DNA of 64,000 nucleotides. It comes from Hyaloscypha bicolor E (lineage: Eukaryota; Ascomycota; Leotiomycetes; Helotiales; Hyaloscyphaceae). Location of the stretch: positions 713,308 through 777,307 of the forward strand of contig NW_020194684.1 of assembly GCF_002865645.1 (NCBI RefSeq), given 5' to 3'. The notes beneath the pieces were generated by a model. That model saw only the letters and a list, made by a program, of their open reading frames with translations, had not been told where the DNA came from and did not search any database. The position numbers and the translations under genes were made by a program. This document shows, one piece after another, positions 1 to 12,000 of the stretch. Each line of letters starts with the position of its first letter. Position 1 is the first letter of the stretch.

Positions 1-145
1 TCAAACTAATTCAGGCTTATAAGTAGTATAACTAGACAAACTAGGTAAGTACCTGAATCTCCCTATCTAAGATTTATCCGCTTTATATACAAAAACTAAT
101 AGTATTTAGTAACCCGAATTTGAAGTTCCAATAGTACGGAGAACG

Positions 146-185
146 CGGCATAAAGTGACGGGATTACAGGTGCATGCATAATTAT
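146..185 (+). repeat. Left terminal inverted repeat of the Tc1/mariner element
   Basis: Starts CGGCATAAAGTGACGGGATT and pairs with the reverse complement of 2151-2186. Over the outer 25 bases the arms differ at only two places, both G versus A as RIP would leave them; pairing resumes at an inner ATAATTATA after a short indel. The outer core is shared with the MITE at 38739-39173. Confidence 0.9.
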
Positions 186-462
186 AGGGCCACTAATAGG
201 GCCTGCAGTGTCTCAGCGAGCCCTGTAAGCCCCGTAATTACCTTCTAATAGAGGCGTAAGGCCCCTGAAAGCTCCCTGAAACATAATGTAGCCCGATTGG
301 GAGGTTATATTAAGCCACAGGCTTTGATAGGGCCCTTAGCCCCTGTATTTTAGGCATACGTCCGCAATCGGTAGCGGGATAAAGTGAGCTTTACCCCCCT
401 TCTCACCCCTCCCCAAGCTCTTTACTCACTCTCTTCTTTACTCTCACTTTCCCTTAGCAATT
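181..462 (+). other. Non-coding leader of the Tc1/mariner element
   Basis: About 280 bases between the left inverted repeat and the transposase start. It is unusually C+G rich for this window, with several TAGGGCC/GGGCC words and a C/T-rich tract at 395-450 just upstream of the start, as often seen before fungal genes. Near 378 the word GGATAAAGTGAGC resembles the terminal GGCATAAAGTGACGG and could be an internal transposase-binding site. Confidence 0.5.
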
Positions 463-2028
463 ATAGCTACCTTTAGTAGTTTGTTTGACTTCCCTGATTT
501 ATCAGATAACCAATCAGAGCTCTCCTCTCCTCCTGATTCCTCCGATTCAGACGAATCAGCCTGTAGCGTAGCTACTAAAGATGAAGAGGATGCCTGGTAT
601 AATTTGCTATCTGATTCAGAAGATAAAGACGATAATTCAATTGTACCAAGCCTTACCCTCCCTCTTCGTCCTTCTATAGCCACCTCTATAGCTTTTACTA
701 TGCCCGATATCATACGTAAAGAGCATTCTACTAGTGCCAGAATCAAGGCTATTTATATACTTGAGTAAAGACGATCTGCAGGTAATATTAAGAAAGCTAT
801 AGGAGTATCTAGAACTCGTATTTATAAGCTTGCAAGCCTTACTAGGTAGTATGGATGGAAAGAGTATAAGGATATATTCCTAGAAACCTCTTATATACTC
901 AATTAACCTCGATCTGGTAGGCCAGTAATCTCGCCTACTGTAATTAAGTATATCTTGCAAGTGGTATTTCAAAATTCGACTATTTGTAGTTTCTCCTGTA
1001 CTATTATTATAAAGAAAGTAAGGAAAAGAGGTTATAAGGTTATTCCCCGGACAGTTTGGAAGGTTCTTATAGCAGCTGGCTATTCTTAGTATAAACTGAT
1101 AGTAAAGCCTGGTTTAAATAAGTTTAGTAAAAAGGAGAGGCTAGACTGGTGTTTGGAGTACGAGTATTGGAGTCTTGAAGATTAGAAAAATGTGATTTTT
1201 ATAGACGAAATAGTAGTGTAATTGGGTAATATATAAGGGAAAAGAAGGGTCTGGAGGCTTCCAGAGGAAGCTTATAATAAGTATTATATAAGGAGATACT
1301 GGAAAGGCTTTTCTGAGTTTATATTTTGGGGATCGTTCTTATATAATAAAAAAGAGCTATACTATGTATAGGAAAAGGAGACAGCTTAGTAAAAGCGAGA
1401 GAGAAAAGCTGATTTGGATATAAGGAATTCCTTAATTAAGAAGGCTAATAAACAGAAGTGGGAGAAAGAGTAAAGGAAGTGGCTAAGGGACTGGATTAAA
1501 GTCTATAGTAGGAAACCTGGTAGAATAAGAAAAATATAGAAGTATAATAAGAAAACCGGAGCTTTTGTAGTAAAGAATAGATATAGAGGAATTAATTAGT
1601 ACTAATACCAAAGGAAAATCCTTACTATAAAGCTCTTGCCCTTTGCAAAGGAATGCCTAAAGGATCGTCCAAATACTATTATTCAGGAGAATAATATACT
1701 AGCCTATAAATCTTATTACTAATAAGGGATTTATAATCTTTAGAGGATTATGAAAATACTCTGGCCAAGTAACTTACCTAATCTCAATACTATTAAGCCT
1801 ATATAGTTTTATATAAAGAAAGAAACTATAAAGCGGGGACCTACAAGTAATAGAAAGAAGCTGAGGATAAGGTGGGAGAAATACTGGGAGGATCTCCCTC
1901 AAAGAAAAATTCAAGAGTGAATTGAGGCAATTCCTTATTACGTAAAAGAGGTAATTAGATTAGAGGGAGGGAACGAGTATAAGGAAGAGTGAAAGAAGGG
2001 CCAAGAGAAAGAAGTAGTATATAGCTAA
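463..2028 (+). pseudogene. Tc1/mariner transposase (DD34E type), RIP-killed
   Basis: One uninterrupted register of 522 codons. The most likely start is ATA at 463 (ATA GCT ACC, originally ATG). The N-terminus is Ser/Asp/Glu-rich (about residues 5-70). A helix-turn-helix follows (residues ~80-120, with RIYKLASLTR), then a basic region and a DDE domain. Catalytic positions: IFIDE near 1200 keeps the first Asp; QENNILAYKS near 1690 has Asn for the second Asp; PNLNTIKP near 1780 has Lys for Glu, 34 residues downstream. In-frame stops are TAA/TAG/TGA of the kind made from CAA, CAG, TGG or CGA. TAA at 2026-2028 is the natural end. The family cuts and pastes its own element; this copy cannot. No frameshift is visible. 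Confidence 0.88.
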
Positions 2029-2150
2029 AGTATATCTTTAAATATAATTAATTTTATTAGGTGATTTACCCTACCTATAAGCCTCTTTTTTTAAGCGAAA
2101 TAGCCTTTAAGGGGCAAGTAAGACCTTATAGGGTACTTTAGTGAACTGTA

Positions 2151-2186
2151 TATAATTATGTCCTGTAATTCCGTTACTTTATGCCG
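2151..2186 (+). repeat. Right terminal inverted repeat of the Tc1/mariner element
   Basis: Ends GTTACTTTATGCCG, the inverted copy of the left arm at 146. Only 16 bases separate its outer edge from the first readable codon of the EST1-like relic, so the transposon sits at the 5' border of that gene. Confidence 0.9.
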
Positions 2187-2202
2187 TAATCTATATATAG
2201 AG

Positions 2203-3813
2203 TTCTATCCCCAAGCTCTAACTCGAAGTCTATCTAATTCCTCTAAAGTAATACCAGAAGTTATAAAAGATAATTCATATAATATAATTTTATAACCCAA
2301 AACCAGACCTATATTACTAGAGCTATTAGCTACTGAAATAAGAGGCATTTATACTAGATTTATAATAGTTAAGGCCAAATATATTAAAAAGAATTAGAGG
2401 CTATTAGCCTTACTTACTCAAGTAAAGCTTAATAATTAGTAATAGTAAGCTTTAATTATTCTCTACTATACTCTTTTATATAAGTACTACGATTTCCTAT
2501 TCGTATTATAATATCCGTCTATAGATCTAGCTCTATAATAGTTTATATTAGAGGATAATATACTAACTAGAATATAGCTTTATAATATTTATATCTTCCT
2601 TGAAATCTTATAGTATTATCTACCTACTTCTTTGGATTTTATACTAGACTTTCTTTATCTATTATATTTAATAATAGTATTACTTTATAAGATAATACTA
2701 ATATTTGCAGATATTTGAATTAAATATCTAGGAGAGATAAGTTAGTATAGAATAGCTCTTAAATATAAAGATATTTAAAACTAAGAAATCTGGATATCTA
2801 ATACTTGTAACTAGTATTCTAAGATATCTAATAAAACTCCGACTATTAGTAGATTCTACTACTACTATATACTTCTTATAACTAATACCCTTTAAGAATT
2901 ATTCTTATATAGTAAGTTCCTTTATATTATAAATTCTTTTAACTCAGTTCGAATATTAATCTTAATATTATTTGATCTAGTCCTAATTCTTATAGGGAAA
3001 TACTAATACAAGTTACCTATTTTAGATATCCATTTTATAAAAATATATAGGCTATTATTTAAGCAGATAAAAGAAAGGTTTAATAGGGAAATAATATAAT
3101 TTTTATATCTTCTAAATCTCTAGATTAAAAGAACTACTTCCAGCTTTATAGAATAAGGATATCTAATTACTATTTCTAATATTTATATAATATTCGATTT
3201 TGGATTAAAGAATAATATTTTAATTAAAGCTATTAAGGGAATACTAATAATAATTACAGATAAGAAGACAAATACTTCATTTAAATACTTATAGTATCTT
3301 TACTATAAGATACTAGTAGTTATTCTTAAATAAGCCAGAGATCTAAAAGTTTTGCCTTTTCTTTATATTATTCTTGCTTTTATATATTATATATTTTATT
3401 CTCTATATATAATAGACCTTTAGGAAGCTAGATTACCTTGGGTTTAGTTAATAATAATATTAAATACCTTAATTAATTATTTCTCGAAACGGGTTAAATA
3501 TAACAAGTTCCCAAAGCCTATAGAAAATAACTAGTATCTATTTTCTGAAGATTATATAATATATAGACTATTATAGACCAGAGACTATTTCCCCAAATAC
3601 TGGTTTATAAAAGAGGTTAAAGATAATAAGAAGTCTTTCGAAAAAGCATTAATAATTCCTTAAAGAAAAGAATAAATTCTTTGGCTTATATACTATATTA
3701 CTAATTATAGTAATTTACTAATTTATTAGAATAGTACTATATATATGTTTTTAGTAGAGTATACTAATAAAGTAGTAGGTAAAGAAGCTTACTAGAGAAG
3801 AGTCAGATAATGA
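2203..3813 (+). pseudogene. EST1-type (telomerase-activating / SMG7-like) protein, RIP-degraded
   Basis: A single frame from 2203 to about 3810 reads, after discounting RIP changes, like the fungal EST1-like family: a 14-3-3/TPR-like N-terminal half, then the EST1 DNA/RNA-binding region. Visible pieces are IKYLGEIS and KTPTISRFYY (2730-2870, normally 'IE-LGD-' and 'APT-GRLYHHL'), LILFDLVL (near 2975), YLITISNIYIIF (near 3160), then FSEDYIIYRLL and DYFPKYWF (3545-3610) and KE*ILWL (near 3670), typical of the C-terminal part of that domain. Stops fall at expected Gln/Trp codons. Relatives act in telomerase recruitment or nonsense-mediated decay, but amplified fungal copies are of unknown role. 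No ATG survives at the 5' end, and the 3' limit is uncertain (TAA-TGA at 3808-3813). Confidence 0.72.
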
Positions 3814-5091
3814 AATAATAAAAGAAATTAGTAGTAAGAACTATAAGATATATAATACTATATATAGAATAATTAATTCAGATATAGAAAAGGGCCAGAA
3901 TAAAGAATTATATTTCCGGAAAAAATTACTAGTAAGTTATTTATATATTAATAGACTATAATAGTAAGAGGAGCGGCTTTATATATGGAACTATCTGTAT
4001 TAAGAAGAGCTATAGGCTATAATAAAATAGTTTATAAAAAATAGAAAATACTAGAAGTTTAATATATAATTTCTGAATTATTATTAAGTTATTAAAAAAT
4101 ACTTCTTTAAGCTATATTATATTTGCTATATTTTTTTTAATAAACTATTACTTATAAAAGCTCTTTATCTTAAGGCTTTACTTCTCGAGTTTTATTTACT
4201 AGAATAGTAAGTAATTATTGAAATAATAATACTTTAGTAAGTTTACTCTTCTAAGATTTATTTATTCCATACTATTATATTCCTCTTTATTATAGATTAA
4301 CTTTAAGCTTTCTAGAAATTGCTTCCTCTACTAGTATTAACGAGTTTATCTAAGTTAGTATTACTGAAATATCTTTTCCGGATTTCAGATATACTATTAT
4401 AGCCCTTTAAAACAGAATAGGATATATAAGGATATCTGAATATAACTAACTAGGCCTATAAGCTCCTTCTTTTATAATAAGTTATCTAAGAAAGTATACT
4501 AGAGAGATTAGAATATATAGAAAGTAAGAATTCAAATAACTTACTAATAGAAGTTCTTTAGCCGAACTCGATACTATTAAATACAAAAACTTATCTGCTT
4601 ATTAAGATTACTTATCGGGATATTCCAAGGCTAGTCTTCTATAGGAGTAGCTGCCCTGCTCTATAAATTAGAGTATTATAAAGCCTAATATTTCGGTATC
4701 TTTATATAGCCCGTAACTTTATAGACTAATATTAATATAGCTTTCAGGATTGGCTTAGATAACAGATTAATAAAATAAGCAGTCCTTAGGCCGAGGCCTT
4801 ACCGATTTTAATATCTTTATAAAGAGACAGGAATATAGTAGAATATATAATATCTCTATATATTATATCTCGAGAGGCAAGAAATTTAAGTCCCGTTAGT
4901 ACCTACTACTTTAATATTAAAGCCCAAAGAGTTTTAATAGTAATAGTTTACCTTATATATAATTATTACTACCTGAATCTCGTTTAGTAATATAGTAGAT
5001 TTATTAAGATCCGTTAGAGAGATGGCTATATATTCGAAAATAGTAAAAATAGTATTACTATATATAAATATTTTATAGCTAGTAAGGAAAT
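3814..5091. other. Unresolved RIP-degraded sequence
   Basis: Very AT-rich with stops in all six frames. It could hold the C-terminal part of the EST1-like gene and the 5' part of the relic that follows. Fragments such as KYFFKLYYICYIFF near 4100 look hydrophobic, but base bias alone yields Ile/Tyr/Leu/Phe here, so membrane segments cannot be claimed. No repeat or RNA gene seen. Confidence 0.3.
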
Positions 5092-6000
5092 TCTTATCTC
5101 TAACTTAACGGAGGGTTTAAGCTTGGTTATTAACCTCTAAACCAGCTATATATTTTATTATAAAAAGCTCAAATATAGCTGGGTTCTTATATATAACAAT
5201 TACTAATACCTCTAATTTATAGTAATATATCTTGGTATAATATTACTAAGGTAATACTCTTTTTAGAGGCAATAAATTATATAGTAGTAACTCTTCTGGG
5301 CTATATATTTCTTATAGTATAAAAAGAGATTCGGGTATATTAAGCTTAAATAATAGTTGAGATAAGAATATATTATAGATAACCTTACTAATATTATTAT
5401 TTAGGTCAGATTACTTTTTATACTATATCCTCTTCTATTATATAGGGCTTTAAGGGTTATTATATTAGTTCCTCTTTAGTAATATAATAGCCTAAAGGGT
5501 TATATTTCTTTACTTCTCTAGCCGAATTTTGTCCGGAAACTATATTATAATCGAGTCTAATCTCTCTAGTTAATATATTATACTTGTTATAATATATAAA
5601 AAGGAAATAAAGTTAATTATAAAAGGTATAAAAGCAGGCTATTAGTTTAAGGCTTTTATAAACCAGAGTCGGCTTAAGGAGTTTAAAAGCCCTTAAGGTT
5701 ATTTCGGAAAGAATCTCGACTTTTTATAATTAAATATAAATAGATAGCAGTTCTTACTATATAAGGAAAATAGAACGGCAGAAATTGAAGTTATTACCTG
5801 AGAAAAGAGAAAAAACTCTATTATCTAATTACTTATACCGAAACTAGAGCCGCTTAAAAAGATAAAACAGAAGACTGGAAATGGCACTTATATTAATAAT
5901 AATTCTAGCTAAGGGTATTAAGAATATTACCAGATACTTTTCTAATACTAGGTAGTAGAAAATAAATATCCAAAACAGAACCCAGAAGCCAAAATTATAT
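5092..6000 (+). pseudogene. Unidentified coding relic upstream of DUF3723
   Basis: One frame stays coherent for about 300 codons with stops mostly where Gln or Trp codons would be. It contains SGLYISYSIKRDSG (near 5310), hydrophobic stretches, then a charged C-terminal part with TAEIEVIT (near 5775) and PKLEPLKKIKQKTGNGTY (near 5840) and ends near PKQNPEAK. I do not recognise the family. The change from a hydrophobic to a charged, lysine-rich tail with normal-looking codon order argues for a former gene rather than noise. It lies 130 bases before the DUF3723 relic on the same strand and could belong to the same transferred segment. Confidence 0.35.
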
Positions 6001-6129
6001 AACTGCCTCTCTAATACTATAAAGGCAGTAAAACTAGATATATTTACTAGTTTAAAGTCTATTCTATATCTCTTTCTCTTCTTTATTTACTGCCTACTTT
6101 ATTCTTCACTCTCTCTATTATCTATATTA

Positions 6130-8690
6130 AAATAATAAATATATAATATAATATCTAGTATTATACTATTAAGCTAGAAAGAAAGCTTATTAAAGATTAA
6201 AAAGAGAATTTTCGAGAAACGGCTTATATTAGTCTAAAAAGGCTTAATTTTAAGCCCGAATACTCGAGAGATATTAATAGAAAGAATATTAAAAAGCTAA
6301 AGAGAATTTTTATAAGATAAGGCTATTTTCGGCTATTACTATCTAATTATATACTAGTAATTATTACTAAATAAGACCTGAAAGTTATATTCTAATATTT
6401 AGGTAAAATACTTAAAGATCTTCTTAATAGTATATAAGATATATCTCTTAAGCTAATATTATTTCCAAATTATATACCCAAGTACTTTTATAGCTAATAT
6501 CGGATTCTAGCTACTCTGGAAATCTTAATACTAAAAGAAGAATAATAGATAGTAGATTTATATCTATTAGGTTCGACCTTAAAACCCTTTATAGTTATTT
6601 TAGAATATCTAATATTATTCCTATCTAGTAATAAGTCTAGAGGCCAAAACTGCCTTAAATAAAAAGTATTTTAACTTATTTAATTTTACTAATAGTAAAA
6701 TCTATAGAAAGATCCGAGACTACTAATAGCAAAACAAGCCCTTTACTATAAGGCAGTAGCAGGTATACTTATCTAAAGGCAAGCAGAAAGATCTAGGCCA
6801 GCTTCTAATAAGGGAAAGATATAAGGAGGCTTTTAATACCTTACTAGCTATTTATAGTCTCTAGGCAGGACCAGGATTCTTATTTAGTAATATATAGGAA
6901 GTTCTAGCTATATAATTTAATAATATCTACTAGGTAATTCCTATTATAATTATCTAGACTAATCTTTTAAATAGAAGGTTTTATATTATCTTAACTATAT
7001 CTAGTAGATATAATCTTTTATTCTAGGCAGAAATACGGATCTTATATATAAAACCGACCGATTTATTATTGAAACTTTATAACTAAAAGCTCTATAAGTA
7101 TTAGGAAATAACTTAAGCCAGCTTAAAATACTTTTCGATTTAGGTAAACTTTTTCCCAAAATAAAATAAAAAAAAGAATAGAGGTTAATCTGAAATAATA
7201 TTCCAAAAATAGCTTATCTTATTCCCTTACTATATATACTCTTTAAAGACCTGAAATTACTAAGCCTATATATAAAAATTATTTAAGCTTTAATTAAGTA
7301 GCCTTTTAAGGAATTATTATATAATATAATAGAATAGTAGTTCTCTAGTATAAACCAGACTCCTGGTATAATTATTATATAAGATACTAAAACGGTATTT
7401 AATATATATAAAAGAAGTATAATAGATTAGATCGAATTCGGCTACTAGTAGTTCTATCTCTTTATACTATAATATTTTCCCCGAATAATTAGAGAATATC
7501 CGAAAAAGGAAAAGAATTAGCCTAAGCTAACTATTAAAGAGCCTAATTCCGTAACTTAATACCGGTTTGCCTTCTTGGCTAATTAACTAAACTTTAATTC
7601 GGAAGTTATTAGGTAGCTAAAGGCTAATAATCCATATAAAGTCAAGGCTTATAACTTTCTCCTAAAATATAACTCTCCTGAATTATATACCTATAATTAG
7701 TAGCTCTTTAAGGAATATATAAAATAGATAGCAAGAATATATATAGTAGTTATTAAAAAGAACTAATAATATATTAAGCTTCTAGTAATAGTAAATGGAA
7801 CCGGTAAACCCTTTCTATAATAATATAGTTAGTTCTTTTAGACTACTTATAAATATAAGCAGAACTACTTCTTTTTAGATATTCTCTATAATACTACTAA
7901 TATAAAAGAGAAAGAAATTATATTATTTTTTATTTAGAGGTTAATATACTTTATATTCTTTAGTAAACGCCTATCTAATACTATAGCTAAGGCTCTATAA
8001 GGGCTACTATCTCGAAATACGGAAATTAATATAACTATAGAAAGTAATAGGGTATTTCCCTATAATACCGAGTCCGGATTAGTACTACCCCAAGCCTTAG
8101 TAGCCGAGCCTTTAGTACAGAAATAAATATAGAGAGATTACCTAATACTCCTGCCTTTATTAAGCCAGAAATAGATAGTACTAATCCCTGCTTTATAAGC
8201 TAGTAAGAATTTATTAAACCAGAAATAGATAGTACTAGTACCTATTTTGCAAGCTAGTAAGAATATATATATTTATCTCTATTCTCTAGATTATACTTTT
8301 CGGAAACTAAAAAATAATATAAGTTATTATATATCTTAATAAAAAAGATATAGATCTCCCTAGATACCAAATAGTTTTCCAGGTATATTAGAAGAGAGGC
8401 TTCCAAGACTAGAAGTACTCTATATTATATAGTAACCCTTTTAAGATAAAGCAAATAGCTACTAAGTATATTCGAAAAAACATATATTTAATAATAATAA
8501 GAGGCTATAGCCTTATTCTAGAGAGGTACTATAATACGGTAATTAGTAATAGTATATATATTATAGTACTAGTACTAAGAGAAAAAAGGAAGATTAATAA
8601 ATTACTAATTACTTCTGGAATAAGATCTATTATAAAAAATAAGCCCTAATTTATAATACCCGAGCTAAAAAAAAAAAAATTTATAGAAAG
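6130..8690 (+). pseudogene. DUF3723 family protein, RIP-degraded
   Basis: The N-terminal signature is plain: AYISLKRLNFKPEYSRDI (6214-6267, normally 'AYISLKRL-F-PEYSREID'), KNIKKLKRIF (the 'KNVE-L-RIF' helix), LLSNYIL with LLNSI*DIS, then IVDLYL (near 6555, 'WWTVDLYL') and KIYRKIRDY (6697-6723, 'GEIYRKIRQY'). C-terminal marks are LFKDLKLL (near 7240), LANQLNF (near 7570) and I*RLIYFIFFSKR (near 7940, 'FVRRSVY-AFFG'), then SGIRSIIKNK near 8640. Register changes occur between blocks, so some indels or introns exist. The function is unknown; the family is repeatedly found in Starship giant transposons and other accessory regions of Pezizomycotina. Length (~800 codons) suits the family. The start is approximate: no ATG survives. 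Confidence 0.78.
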
Positions 8691-8740
8691 ATAATTTACT
8701 TATTTTATAATTAGAATACAAAATTATACTAGTATTAATT

Positions 8741-9040
8741 CTCGTATTACCTATAACTCTTATACTAGTATATAAGCTTATAGGAGCTCAAAGTCTCATA
8801 TAAACCTATATACTTTTACTAGCCCGTATATTTCTACTAGTCTTAATTCTTATACTAGCCTGGATTCTCGTACTACCTATAACTCTTATACTAATATATA
8901 AGCTTATAGGAGTTCAAAGTCTCATATAAGCCTATATATTCCTACTAGCTTATATACTTCTACTAGCCTTAATTCTTATATTAGCCTGGATTCTTATATT
9001 ACTTATAACTTTTATACTAGTATATAAACTTATACTAGCC
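8741..9040 (+). repeat. 126-bp (42-codon) tandem repeat, 2.3 copies
   Basis: Units start at 8741, 8867 and 8993. Copies share CTCGTATTACCTATAACTCT, AAGCTTATAGGAG and CAAAGTCTCATATAA blocks and differ almost only by T/C or A/G. The period is an exact multiple of three, and one forward frame reads as a Ser/Thr/Tyr-rich repeat (TYNSYTSI, SSKSHI, TSLNSYTSLDS). It lies just after the DUF3723 relic and may be its low-complexity C-terminal tail or a separate surface-type repeat protein. Confidence 0.75.
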
Positions 9041-12000
9041 TATATATTATTAATAAATCTTTATTAGTTCTTATAAATCAAGAGCTAAGTCGCAATTATA
9101 ATATTAATATAGATATCTAATAAATACTTCTCTTTCTTATATATTAAAGCTTAGTTTCGTTTTACTATAACTATATTAGTTAAGAGTATATAATTAGTTT
9201 ACTAAGCGGCCAAAGTTACTATCCGGAACCTCAATTAATAACTATCTCAATTATTTTCTTTAGAACTAATCTTACTATTACTAATATATATTTTATTTTA
9301 AAAAGGATAATAGGTAAAATAAAAATAAGAAATTATTATTAGTTTACTATTAGAAATCCTTATTAACCGAGGGCTAGTTATACTTTAGAGATACCTTATA
9401 ATTGCCCAAGAAATCCGCTCTTATTCTAGTAATATATAAAGTAACTAGGTAGTATTTTTACTATAATAAGACCTTTATATAATAGAGACAGATTCCAAAT
9501 CCAGTCCTATAAACCCAGATATTAAGCTAGTTATAATTAATATTAAGATATAGATTCGTATTCTCTATATAGTATATAAATATAGCCTTATTATTCCTAA
9601 CCTTAATAGCTAACTATTTCTATTATAGAAAGTTACTTTCTTTCTAGAAATAGGTAAAATAATAGAAAAAATTAAATAAATAATAACTGAACTTATAGCC
9701 TTTTATAATAAAGGCAACTCCCTTCCTATAACTTGCCTGCCAGTTTTTATAGTAACTATAATTCTTTTAAAGCTCTTATTAAAGGCTATAATAGTATAGG
9801 TATATTCTAAATATACTAGTCCGGATTAGAAATATCTCTTAATTATACCTGGAGATATTATTATTACTTATATAACTATCTAGTTATAAATATAATAGAC
9901 TAAAGTTAGATCCGCTATTTATATAGATAATTTTATTATTTATAGGAGTTAGTATAGTTTATATTCTCGAAATATATAATATATTTCTTATACTAGGGAC
10001 TTGTATTTATAAGCAAATATATAAATATTCTAGATTTCATATATAAATAAGTAAATAAGTAAATTTATTCTATATTATACTATTCTATTAAGTTCTAATT
10101 ACCTATATAGCCTATTAGAATTATAATAGGTGAAATAGTAACTTCTTTAAGTAAATATCCTTATTTAATATCTGCCTTATAATCTCTCGGACCTATTCTC
10201 CTATATAATTATTTATATATACTATTAAGTCATTAGTTAATAGGTATAGTATCTATTTATTACTAGACTTATATGAGATTATATTTTGATCCTTTCTTTC
10301 TTTAATTTCAGATCTAATTAGATTCTTAATATTAAGGCCTTAATAATAGTAATTTACTATAATATAGTTATATTTACTAACTTGACTAACTATACTATAT
10401 TCCGTACTATTAGTAATATAATTCCCGGTAATAAAGAGATATATATTAAGAACTTATTAGAAATATAGATTAGAAATACTCTAATAGGTTACCTTAATTA
10501 AACTTATATATTTAGAATCTTATTTAAATAAGTTAGTTATTTATTATTCTATCTATTTCAAGTATTTTTCGGGGTAGTTATTAGTAAAGATTCTCCTGGA
10601 ATTAACTAAGGCCTATCTTTAGAATTCATTTACTAAAATAATATAATTCTCCTCACTTTTATATTATAATTATAAAAATTCTCGAGAACCTACTTTATAT
10701 AAGGTAACTGGCTAGCTATACTAATATCCGTTATAAATAATAAGACTATTTTATACTTATTAAGATATATCTTCTTATTATAAGATCCTTTAATAATAGC
10801 TCTTAATTTAATAAATTAGAATAAGCTATTATTACTAGAAAGACTTTATATAAATCCCGTCTGCTATTAAATAATAAAGATAATAATATCCTAATCTTTA
10901 TTATATAAATACTACTATATAACTATATTCGGATATAATTAAAAGAAAGTACTATAGCTTGTTCCTGGAATATAAAGATATATATATTAGTCTACTTAAT
11001 ATATCTAGAGCCTCGAGATCTTAATATAGACCTAATAAACATTCGGTAAGGATTTAATAGAGACTTTATATAAGTATTTCCAATTATAAAGGTTCTAATA
11101 GAGTATCTAATAAGTCCGGAGAAAATATAAAGATACTTATATATAATATATAATAAGGAAATATATTATTAGTATACTAAATAGCCTTTCCGGAATATGA
11201 ATCCAAATAGCGGTTATAATAATTATTACTAGAATCCGATAGATATTTAAGAAGATCTTATAGAAATAATATTATATAATTAAAAATAAAGTAATTAGAA
11301 TAGTAGCTATAGTAGAGGCAGTCTGGTTTATTTAGTTAGTAGTTCTCGTTTCGAGAGGGGAACTTACTACTAATACTACTATTTGAGTTAACGAATATAG
11401 ATTAGGTATCTATAATACTATAATAAGAATTATATGAATTACTTCCTTAATTATAGCTACCTGCCCTATCTAATAATAGATAATATTATAAGCCTTATAT
11501 CCAAGTCTATAGCTACTAATAATAGAGTTTATATAACTTCTGAGAATAAGAAAAATAAGATTTACTATAGATAATAGTTCTATTTACTATAAGGCCTTTA
11601 TATAATTATTTATAAGGCAAATAATATTACTTATAAGGAAAATAATAACTAAGAATATATAATATCGAATAGTACTACTTATATACTTATAGACCTATAA
11701 ATAGAAGATATATTTAAGAAAATAGTATATTATATAGATATATAAAAAGCTAATAGAAATTCCCAATATATAGAAAATAATTAAAAGAATAGTAATAGCT
11801 ACAAGTACTATAGTATACTATTAAATAATATCTATATCCTAGAGAGTCTTAATAAGATTAATATAATATAAAACCCGGATATATAATATAGGAGAAATAA
11901 TATAGGCCCTAATAAATTAGCTTATAGAAAGGTATTTAAATTAGAAGCCAAAAGTTACTATAGTATTTAGTATACTTTATATCTTAGTTATATAAGATAT

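Larger units (their letters stand above)
146..2186 (+). mobile_element. Tc1/mariner-family DNA transposon, RIP-inactivated
   Basis: A 2.04-kb class II element bounded by terminal inverted repeats (146-185 and 2151-2186) and carrying one transposase relic (463-2028). It is clearly richer in G+C and in TG/CA dinucleotides than the next 60 kb, so it seems to have arrived after most of the surrounding mutation. Cut-and-paste transposition by a DDE transposase at TA targets is known for the family; the TA target duplication is not clean here. The copy is dead: start codon, two of three catalytic acids and many Gln/Trp codons are lost by transitions, but no indel is seen across the coding region. 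Confidence 0.9.

Noticed and set aside
444..746. Open frame of 100 codons on the minus strand inside the Tc1/mariner element
   Set aside because: It is the antisense shadow of the transposase N-terminus, whose forward register continues to 2028 with family motifs.
4080..4360. Multi-pass membrane protein after the EST1-like relic
   Set aside because: RIP converts many codons to Ile, Leu, Phe and Tyr, so apparent hydrophobic helices arise from composition.
8668..8684. Poly-A run as the tail of a LINE or retrocopy
   Set aside because: A 13-A run without target duplication or upstream reverse transcriptase; single homopolymers are common here.
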